From assembly GCA_900553285.1 (NCBI GenBank), contig USCX01000001.1:1-56260 (forward strand): a DNA stretch of 56,260 nt, written 5' to 3'. The translations under genes were made by a program, and so were the position numbers. Position 1 is the first letter of the stretch. The number at the start of each line of letters is the position of its first letter. The notes beneath the pieces are model-generated. The model saw only the letters and a program-made list of their open reading frames with translations, searched no databases and had not been told where the DNA came from. Source of the stretch: an uncultured Prevotella sp. (GTDB lineage: Bacteria > Bacteroidota > Bacteroidia > Bacteroidales > Bacteroidaceae). Positions 50,594-56,260 of this stretch are shown one piece after another.

Positions 50594-51691
50594 ATGGAAA
50601 AATATAAAGTACGTGTGGGCATTACCCACGGGGACATCAACGGAATCGGTTACGAAGTCATTTTCAAAACCTTTGCCGAGCCGGGCATGTTGGACGTTTG
50701 TACGCCGGTGATTTACGGTTCGCCCAAAGTGGCGGCCTACCATCGGAAAACCATAGAAAGTCCGGTGACATTCAACACCGTGCCGACGGCCGGTGAGATT
50801 GCCGACGGCCAATTGAATATGGTCGAGTGCTTTCCGGAGGAAGTAAAGATTGATTTTGGGCAAGCCACGTCGGAAAGCGGGCGCGCTGCGTTTCTGGCGC
50901 TCGAACGGGCGGTGGCAGATTACAAGGCAGGGCTCATCGACGTTATCGTGACGGCCCCGATCAACAAACAGAGTATTCAAAGTCCCGAATTCCACTTTGC
51001 TGGTCATACGGAGTACTTTGAAAATCGCGTAGGAGACGGGGCGAAGGCTTTGATGATATTGGCCAATAGACAGATGCGCGTGGCGTTGGTCACCGCGCAC
51101 ATGCCCGTCAGCCAAGTGGCCCAAACCATTACGCAGGAACTGATAGTCGAGAAATTACGGCAGTTCAAGCAGGCCCTGCGGGTGGATTTCCGCATTTCCA
51201 TACCCCGTATAGCCGTTTTGTCGCTTAATCCGCATGCCGGCGATGGCGGTCTGTTAGGTTCGGAAGAGGCGGAAAAAATCATTCCCGCTATCCGGCAGGC
51301 CACCGAAGAGGGTATTCATTGTTTCGGGCCGTATGCGGCTGACGGCTTTTTCGGTGCCGGCAACTATGCCCGCTTCGATGGAATTCTGGCCATGTACCAC
51401 GATCAGGGATTAGCGCCTTTCAAAGCTCTCTCCATGGACGACGGCGTGAATGTCACAGCCGGCCTGCCTTTGGTACGCACTTCGCCGGATCATGGCACGG
51501 CCTATGATGTGGCAGGGAAAGGAGTGGCCGAGCCCGGCTCTTTCCGTCAGGCCGTTTATGCGGCCGTCGACATATGGAAGGCACGGCGTTTTGATGCAGA
51601 GGCTCACGCAAACCCTTTGCAGAAACAGCATAATAGCGAACGTCGCGACGACAACGAACATAAAAAACGCAGTCAGGAGAGCCAGGAATGA
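50594..51691 (+). CDS. pdxA: 4-hydroxythreonine-4-phosphate dehydrogenase
   Basis: 365 residues from ATG 50594. It oxidises 4-phosphohydroxy-threonine for pyridoxal phosphate synthesis. Seen: VGITHGDINGIGYEV at the N-terminus, VTAPINKQS, FAGHTEYFENR with a metal His, LSLNPHAGDGG, and MYHDQGLAPFK with the last metal His. The C-terminus ends in a charged, Gln/Arg/Glu-rich tail (about residues 340-365) that is not in most PdxA proteins and looks disordered. The stop overlaps the next start as ATGA, so translation is coupled to the nucleotidyltransferase. SerC of the same pathway is at 20836. Confidence 0.93.
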   Translation: MEKYKVRVGITHGDINGIGYEVIFKTFAEPGMLDVCTPVIYGSPKVAAYHRKTIESPVTFNTVPTAGEIADGQLNMVECFPEEVKIDFGQATSESGRAAFLALERAVADYKAGLIDVIVTAPINKQSIQSPEFHFAGHTEYFENRVGDGAKALMILANRQMRVALVTAHMPVSQVAQTITQELIVEKLRQFKQALRVDFRISIPRIAVLSLNPHAGDGGLLGSEEAEKIIPAIRQATEEGIHCFGPYAADGFFGAGNYARFDGILAMYHDQGLAPFKALSMDDGVNVTAGLPLVRTSPDHGTAYDVAGKGVAEPGSFRQAVYAAVDIWKARRFDAEAHANPLQKQHNSERRDDNEHKKRSQESQE

Positions 51692-52395
51692 AGTTTGCCA
51701 TCATAGCTGCGGGCGAAGGCTCGCGTTTGGGTCAGGAAGGCGTCGCCTTGCCGAAGCCGTTGGTGCTCCTGAACGGCGAACCGATGATAGACCGCCTGCT
51801 GCGTATCTTTGCAGAGAATGGGGCCGAAGAGGTTGACGTCGTGGTTAATGACCTGCATCCGGAGGTTGCCCAACATCTCACGGCGTTGAAGCGGAACGGG
51901 TGGAATGAACGTTTGCAGGTCGTCGTGAGGACTACTCCCAGTTCTCTCCACAGTTTCTATGCCTTGGCGCCCTATTTGAAGGAGGCTCCTTTTTGTCTGA
52001 CTACGGTCGACACGATATTCCGTGAGGACGAGTTTGCCGATTATCTCCGCCTGTTTCGTTCGTCTCAGGCCCAGGGGCTAATGGCCGTCACGGACTATAT
52101 TGATGACGAGAAGCCCTTATATGTAGGCACGGACAGCGACATGAACATCACGGGGTTCTTTGATGAGCCTTCGGGGTGTCGTTATATCTCAGGTGGCATT
52201 TATTGTCTTCATCCCGAGGCACTCGATGTCCTTCAACGTTGTATGGAGCAAAAGATTCACAGAATGCGTAATTTCCAGCGTCAGCTTGTGGAAAGCGGGC
52301 TTCGTTTGCAGGCACATGCTTTCTCCAAAATTTTGGACGTGGACCATGCCGGAGACATCATCAAGGCTGAAACATTCCTTAATCATGCCGGATAA
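51688..52395 (+). CDS. Nucleotidyltransferase (sugar- or alcohol-phosphate cytidylyltransferase type)
   Basis: 235 residues. FAIIAAGEGSRLG (residues 3-15) is the NTP-binding loop, Lys23 in LPKPLVLLNGEPMID the second signature, CLTTVDTIF (Asp108) the metal site and KILDVDHAGDI near 215-225 the second metal Asp. The shape is that of the LicC / inositol-phosphate cytidylyltransferase group within NTP_transferase. It would make CDP-X or another NDP-X from a phosphorylated head group. The gene lies directly before an ATP-grasp and a CDP-alcohol transferase gene, so a CDP-activated alcohol is the best guess. Substrate not determined. Confidence 0.82.
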   Translation: MKFAIIAAGEGSRLGQEGVALPKPLVLLNGEPMIDRLLRIFAENGAEEVDVVVNDLHPEVAQHLTALKRNGWNERLQVVVRTTPSSLHSFYALAPYLKEAPFCLTTVDTIFREDEFADYLRLFRSSQAQGLMAVTDYIDDEKPLYVGTDSDMNITGFFDEPSGCRYISGGIYCLHPEALDVLQRCMEQKIHRMRNFQRQLVESGLRLQAHAFSKILDVDHAGDIIKAETFLNHAG

Positions 52396-53230
52396 ACAGA
52401 TGATCGTAGGTGTACAACGTGCCCCGCGCTTCTCTCCCAATTCGATGGACCGGGATATGGCCATCCTGCAAGGGGTTGCGCAAAATCTCTCGGCGGACGG
52501 ATACGCCGTGAAACTGGTCGCAGAGGAGGCATTCGCTTTGTCTTGCATATCAGATGCCGTGGCGGTGTTCAGCATGGCCCGGAGTGAAGCGGCGTTGGCT
52601 GATTTGGAAAGAGTTGACCGTCCGGTGCTTAATCCTCCAAGCGGCTTGCGTAATTCCCGTCGGAGTGTATTGACCCGTTTGTTTGCCGAACGAGGCCTGC
52701 CGATGCCCCCTACATGGATTGTCCGGACGGATGGCCCCCTTCCGCGTACTGACGGACCTTGCTGGTTGAAGCGGTCGGATGAATGTGCACAAGCCAGCGG
52801 CGATGTGGTCTATGCAGCCAATCGTCAGGAGTTGGCGGTAGCTATGCGTCGGTTTGCCGGTCGTGGACTTGCCGAGGCCGTCGTGTGTGAGCATGTCGCC
52901 GGCGACTTGATTAAGTTCTACGGGGTTGAAGGCACTGGCTTTTTTGAGTATTATTATCCCACCGTCGAGGGTGGGTTCAGCAAGTTCGGGTTGGAGCGTC
53001 ACAACGGTGTGGCTCATGGCTATTCTTTCGATGTGCAGGCCCTCACCGCCGTGGCAGAGGAAGCCGCTCGCCTGCTCAACTTGCCCGTGTATGGGGGAGA
53101 CTGCATCGTTGATGCCCGGGGGCGTTTCTTCCTTATTGATTTCAACGACTGGCCCAGCTTTTCCCGATGCCGCGACAGAGCGGCCGAGGCCATCGCCCGT
53201 AGAGTGATTCAAGCCATAGAAAACAACTGA
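52385..53230 (+). CDS. ATP-grasp enzyme of unknown substrate
   Basis: 281 residues from ATG 52385, inside the end of the previous gene; upstream codons back to 52160 are shadow. ATP-grasp signs are PCWLKRSD (Lys129), VVCEHVAGDLIKFYG (Glu169, Lys177) and IVDARGRFFLIDFNDWPSF, where Asp252 and Asn254 are metal ligands. The N-terminal lobe resembles the pre-ATP-grasp fold (IVGVQRAPRFSPNSM). Family members form acyl-phosphate and join it to an amine or thiol. The next gene is 7 bases away. It could ligate an amino acid to the lipid head group or its precursor; this is inference. Confidence 0.82.
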   Translation: MPDKQMIVGVQRAPRFSPNSMDRDMAILQGVAQNLSADGYAVKLVAEEAFALSCISDAVAVFSMARSEAALADLERVDRPVLNPPSGLRNSRRSVLTRLFAERGLPMPPTWIVRTDGPLPRTDGPCWLKRSDECAQASGDVVYAANRQELAVAMRRFAGRGLAEAVVCEHVAGDLIKFYGVEGTGFFEYYYPTVEGGFSKFGLERHNGVAHGYSFDVQALTAVAEEAARLLNLPVYGGDCIVDARGRFFLIDFNDWPSFSRCRDRAAEAIARRVIQAIENN

Positions 53231-53237
53231 AATAGTC

Positions 53238-54164
53238 ATGAGTCAAAACAAGACCACACTCGAGTCTACCTTTAAGTCACAGGATACGGAAGAGTGGCTC
53301 GACATTCATTTCACCCGCCCCCTTGGATTATGGTGGGCAAAGTTCTTTAATTATTTCGGAGTGCATCCCAACGTGGTCACCGTCCTGTCCATCATATTGG
53401 GCATGGCCGCAGGCGTGATGTTTTACTATCCCGATATGACGCATACGGTGTTTGGCATAATCCTGTTGGTGTGGGCCAATCTGTACGACAGTGCGGACGG
53501 GCAATTGGCCCGTATGACCGGCAAGAAAACCCTCTTGGGCCGCGTGCTTGACGGCTTTGCCGGTGATGCCTGGTTCTTTACCATTTATTTTTTCATTTGT
53601 CTTCGCCTTACGCCCGAGTGGGGCGTGGCCATCTGGGTGGTAGCCGCACTTTCCGGTTTCGTCTTTCATGCCTCGCAGTGCCAGTTGGCAGACTACTATC
53701 GCAACATTCATCTCTATTTCCTCAAAGGTCGTGCAGGCAGTGAGCTTGACAGCTATGCAAAGGTACGTGCAGATTTCGAGGCACTGAGCTGGCGGAAGGA
53801 CTGGTTCCATAAGCTTTATCTTTATTTCTACGGTAATTATACCCATGCCCAAGAGCGCCAGACGCCTGCGTTCCAACGCTTTTATGCAGCAGTGCGGAAA
53901 CGATTCGGCGATCGCGTACCCCAACGTCTGCGCGACGATTTCCGCCGGGGCAGCCTGCCGTTGATGAAGTATGCCAACATCCTGACTTTCAACACACGGG
54001 CTATTGTGCTTTACGTGGTGCTGCTCATCGGGCAGCCTTGGCTGTATTTCGTGTTTGAGATAACGGTCATGACGATCATCTATTTGTATATGCGTTCGCG
54101 TCACGAACGCCTGTGTTTTCAGCTCTATAAGCGTTTGAACAGATATGAGCCCGAAACTGCGTAA
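53238..54164 (+). CDS. CDP-alcohol phosphatidyltransferase-family membrane protein
   Basis: 308 residues, about 6-7 membrane helices. The family motif is at residues 84-110: DSADGQLARMTG, then GRVLDGFAGD. D84, D87, G88, A91, R92, G101 and D105 align, but the last Asp is at 110, giving D-x4-D instead of the usual D-x3-D. The enzyme transfers a phospho-alcohol from a CDP-alcohol to a hydroxyl, or the reverse with CDP-diacylglycerol. A soluble loop around residues 165-230 (DFEALSWRKDW...) is longer than usual. The partner cytidylyltransferase two genes upstream suggests the CDP-alcohol direction. Product unknown. Confidence 0.88.
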   Translation: MSQNKTTLESTFKSQDTEEWLDIHFTRPLGLWWAKFFNYFGVHPNVVTVLSIILGMAAGVMFYYPDMTHTVFGIILLVWANLYDSADGQLARMTGKKTLLGRVLDGFAGDAWFFTIYFFICLRLTPEWGVAIWVVAALSGFVFHASQCQLADYYRNIHLYFLKGRAGSELDSYAKVRADFEALSWRKDWFHKLYLYFYGNYTHAQERQTPAFQRFYAAVRKRFGDRVPQRLRDDFRRGSLPLMKYANILTFNTRAIVLYVVLLIGQPWLYFVFEITVMTIIYLYMRSRHERLCFQLYKRLNRYEPETA

Positions 54165-55161
54165 CCTATTCCTTGCGTTCGGCATAGTGGCCATTGTCGT
54201 TATGCTGTGTACGTTTGATGTCAATTACGACGAACTTGTCACGAAGCTCAAAAGGGCCGGAGCTTGGTTTCCTGCGATAGTGGGCATTTGGGCCGTCGTG
54301 TATTTCTTCAACGCATGGGCTTTTCAGATTATTGTCAACAACGGCGCACGCGACGGCCGCCGGTTGTCGTTTCTCCGTGCTTATAAACTGACGGTCTCAG
54401 GCTTTGCGTTCAGCTATACGACCCCTTTCGGTTTCGGGGGAGGGCCGTATCGCGTGTTGGAACTCAATTCGCTTGTCGGCACGAGCCGGGCCACGTCGTC
54501 GGTGGTGCTTTATTCCATGATGCACATCATGTCGCACATTTGCCTGTGGGCGTCGTCCGTGGTCCTCTTTATCTGCCTTCATGAAGTCGATGCGGGCCTT
54601 TGGGTGTTGTTTGCCTTGTTTGCCGTGGTCTGTGCGGTTCTCGTTTATTTCTTTTACGCAGGTTATCGGAACGGCATGGTCGTCAAGTTGTTCACCCTTT
54701 TGATGCATGTCCCTTTGCTCAAACGATGGTCGAAGGCTTTTTACGAGAAGAACGCCGAAACGTTTGAACAAATAGATGTCCAGATTGCCGATCTGCATAA
54801 CCGGGGGCGTCGGTTTTATAGCGCCTTGTTTCTCGAATATGTGGCCCGGGTGGTCAACGCGTTGGAGTATTATTTTATTCTGAATGCCATGTCGCTCAAC
54901 GTGGGCTTCTTCGACAGTATTCTGGTGCTGGCCTTTTCCTCGTTGTTCAGCAACCTGTTGTTTTTCCTGCCTATGCAGCTCGGGGCTCGCGAAGGAGGTC
55001 TTGCCATCATCGTCGACCGTCTGGCCATTCCCGGCGTGTTCGGTCTTTACGCCAGCTTCTTCACCCGTATCCGTGAACTTGTATGGATTGTGATCGGTGT
55101 CTCGCTGGTCAAGGTGGGCAATAAGAAATATAGCAAAGAGATATGCAGTTCGAAAGAATAA
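54145..55161 (+). CDS. YbhN/LPG-synthase-TM-like membrane protein (UPF0104)
   Basis: 338 residues with about 8 membrane helices. PF03706-type wording: FGFGGGPYRVLELNSL, SVVLYSMMHIMSHI, FSSLFSNLLFFLPMQLGAREGGLAIIVDRL, TRIRELVWIVIGV. The family includes the membrane half of MprF, which flips lysyl-phosphatidylglycerol, and YbhN-like proteins linked to lipid transport. It begins within the end of the CDP-alcohol transferase gene, 20 bases overlapping. In this context it likely moves the lipid made by the upstream enzymes across the inner membrane. No lysyl-transferase domain is fused. Confidence 0.85.
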   Translation: MSPKLRNLFLAFGIVAIVVMLCTFDVNYDELVTKLKRAGAWFPAIVGIWAVVYFFNAWAFQIIVNNGARDGRRLSFLRAYKLTVSGFAFSYTTPFGFGGGPYRVLELNSLVGTSRATSSVVLYSMMHIMSHICLWASSVVLFICLHEVDAGLWVLFALFAVVCAVLVYFFYAGYRNGMVVKLFTLLMHVPLLKRWSKAFYEKNAETFEQIDVQIADLHNRGRRFYSALFLEYVARVVNALEYYFILNAMSLNVGFFDSILVLAFSSLFSNLLFFLPMQLGAREGGLAIIVDRLAIPGVFGLYASFFTRIRELVWIVIGVSLVKVGNKKYSKEICSSKE

Positions 55162-55868
55162 AGTCGCTTATTTTTGATTATGGCGGCACGCTCGACACGA
55201 ACGCCCGCCATTGGGCACGTGTGCTTTGGGAGGGGTATGTGCGGGCCGGGATACCGGTCGACGAGGCGGCTTTCCGCAAGGCGTACGTGCATGGCGAACG
55301 GACGCTCGCCCGACTTCCAATTATCGTCCCTGCGGACAATTTCCATGCCGTCCTTTTGAAGAAAGTGGATGTGGAAACCCGTTACCTGGTTGACGAGGGG
55401 CTGTGGAACGCGACCGCCGGTGAGCGACGCCGGCTGTCGGCTGCCGTGGCGGAGTACGGATATGCTTATGCGCGCCGGACGACGGAGCAGTCGCGGGAGG
55501 TGCTTATGCGATTGCAGCCGCACTATAAGATGGTGTTGGTCTCTAACTTTTACGGGAACATCGGCACGATACTCGACGATTTCGGACTGACCTTCTTTTC
55601 CCACGTTGTCGAGTCGGCCGTGGTCGGCGTGCGCAAGCCCGCCCCCGCCATTTTCCGCTTGGGTGTTGAAGCCACGGGGAACAGTCCCGAGGAGGTGCTG
55701 GTCGTCGGCGATTCGTATGACAAGGACATCGTGCCGGCACGTGCTGCCGGGTGTGCGACGGCGTGGTTAAAAGGAGAGGGGTGGACAGACGACCAGCCCG
55801 ATGGAATCGAGGCTGACGTCGTGATTAGCCGATTGTCAGACCTCATGAAATTCCTGCGACATGACTGA
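55143..55868 (+). CDS. HAD-superfamily phosphatase (haloacid dehalogenase-like)
   Basis: 241 residues. Motif I is LIFDYGGTLDTN, with nucleophile Asp12; the second Asp of DxD is Gly, as in the FDxGGxL subgroup. Motif II Ser/Thr is in MVLVSNFYGN, motif III Lys in VVGVRKPAPAIF, motif IV in VVGDSYDKDIVPARAAG. The cap is of the C1 (helical) type, about residues 20-100. It overlaps the YbhN gene by 19 bases and the transporter gene by 8. It may remove a phosphate from a lipid or head-group precursor, for example a phosphatidyl-X phosphate; the real substrate is unknown. Confidence 0.88.
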   Translation: MQFERIKSLIFDYGGTLDTNARHWARVLWEGYVRAGIPVDEAAFRKAYVHGERTLARLPIIVPADNFHAVLLKKVDVETRYLVDEGLWNATAGERRRLSAAVAEYGYAYARRTTEQSREVLMRLQPHYKMVLVSNFYGNIGTILDDFGLTFFSHVVESAVVGVRKPAPAIFRLGVEATGNSPEEVLVVGDSYDKDIVPARAAGCATAWLKGEGWTDDQPDGIEADVVISRLSDLMKFLRHD

Positions 55869-56260
55869 GAAACGGACAGTGCCTTTGGTCGGCCGCCGTT
55901 TCCGCTGGCCGTTTGTGCTCATCACTTCATTGTTCTTCATGTGGGGCATGGCGCGTGCCATTCTCGACGTGCTCAACAAGCACGTGCAGGAGACGCTTTC
56001 TGTCGACAAGGGCGAGTCGGCTTTGTTACAGGTGACGGTCTACGGCGCATACTTCCTGATGGCCTTGCCCGCAGGATGGCTTGTCCGGCGTTGCGGCACG
56101 CGGACGGGAGTCATCCTGGGCCTTCTGCTTTTCGCCCTGGGTGCCTTCCTGTTCGTTCCGTCCGGATGGAGCGGTACGTTTTACGGTTTGCTTTTCCCGC
56201 TGTTTGTAATAGGGTGCGGGCTGGTGATGCTCGAAGTGGCCGCCAATCCCTATGCCACGG
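55861..56260 (+). CDS. FucP-type MFS transporter, N-terminal part (runs off the window)
   Basis: 133 residues seen, with the first four helices. SLFFMWGMARAILDVLNKHVQE, then YGAYFLMALPAGWLVRR and LLFALGAFLFVPSG, VMLEVAANPYAT are the signature of the FHS family (L-fucose permease, glucose/galactose transporter). The canonical second residue after FFMWG is usually Phe/Ala-Asn; here MARAILD. The first helix begins at about residue 16. It starts inside the end of the HAD gene. These are H+-symporters for monosaccharides; the sugar is unknown and a link to the lipid-type genes is not evident. Confidence 0.85.
   Translation, partial: MTEKRTVPLVGRRFRWPFVLITSLFFMWGMARAILDVLNKHVQETLSVDKGESALLQVTVYGAYFLMALPAGWLVRRCGTRTGVILGLLLFALGAFLFVPSGWSGTFYGLLFPLFVIGCGLVMLEVAANPYAT

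Noticed and set aside
52160..52384. A longer N-terminus for the ATP-grasp protein, starting inside the nucleotidyltransferase gene
   Set aside because: These 75 residues do not look like a folded domain, and a good start lies at 52385 with the usual overlap.
53238..54164. Assignment of the CDP-alcohol transferase as phosphatidylinositol or phosphatidylglycerol synthase
   Set aside because: The motif spacing is unusual and neither an inositol-phosphate synthase nor PgsA-type neighbours are present, so naming a product would be a guess.
1..56260. CRISPR arrays, insertion sequences, integrases and prophage genes
   Set aside because: No regular repeat-spacer pattern, transposase, integrase or phage structural gene was recognised on either strand.

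Overview
The window comes from a member of the Bacteroidota, most likely order Bacteroidales. The evidence is the repeated promoter form TTTG-N19/21-TAnnTTTG (serC, tRNA-Lys, the acn operon, the tRNA cluster, the PepSY lipoprotein, tRNA-Arg), many Bacteroidales-type lipoproteins, a DUF1015 protein beside serC/serA, a CBM-MalQ glucanotransferase of the Bacteroidales type, a protein resembling a type IX secretion sorting domain, and an S9 peptidase. I cannot place it to genus. The first ~120 bases read as a Firmicutes-like ClpC fragment on the minus strand, butted against a Bacteroidota Wzc end, so the left edge is probably a chimeric join.

Layout. (1) 122-15858: a surface polysaccharide locus: end of a Wzc tyrosine kinase, UDP-glucose dehydrogenase, Wzx flippase, Wzy polymerase, nine glycosyltransferases (GT-A-like, GT8, GT2 x3, GT25, GT4 x3) and three acyl/acetyltransferases. 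The stretch ~1900-9300 is visibly more AT-rich than the flanks, as in imported capsule modules. Two acyltransferase genes are each out of frame by one base at a homopolymer (G8 at 4540-4547, C9 at 13485-13493); one base less restores a normal-length protein in both. These are the only G/C runs of 7 or more that I found in the window. They suggest slipped-strand phase variation of polysaccharide acylation, unless they are homopolymer errors. (2) 15859-16838: about 1 kb with no convincing gene. (3) 16839-20602, minus strand: tRNA-Arg, menD, menF and a lipoprotein. (4) 20836-25967: serC, serA, a DUF1015 protein, tRNA-Lys, a YigZ protein and a GNAT acetyltransferase. (5) 26052-30982: a compact aconitase, isocitrate dehydrogenase and citrate synthase operon behind a leader able to fold into a long stem. 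(6) 31356-32908: four tRNA genes (Gly, Leu, Leu, Gly), a small unknown protein and a Dabb protein.

(7) 32962-40065: three overlapping genes for a lipoprotein lytic transglycosylase, a Dna2-like nuclease-helicase and an S9 peptidase. (8) 40177-45390: a triple-repeat PepSY-like lipoprotein, uridine kinase and CBM-MalQ. (9) 45494-49325: an ECF sigma / anti-sigma-like / Spy-like set, a minimal secreted protein resembling a type IX sorting domain, a GH25 lysozyme and an OmpA-family lipoprotein. (10) 49494-56260: rlmN, pdxA and then a tightly overlapping set of nucleotidyltransferase, ATP-grasp enzyme, CDP-alcohol phosphatidyltransferase, YbhN-type membrane protein, HAD phosphatase and the start of a FucP-type transporter.

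The two most interesting points are the paired homopolymer switches in the capsule locus and the 51688-55868 cassette. The cassette has the parts of a CDP-activated lipid head-group pathway: activation, ligation, transfer to lipid, translocation and dephosphorylation. Its product cannot be named from sequence alone.
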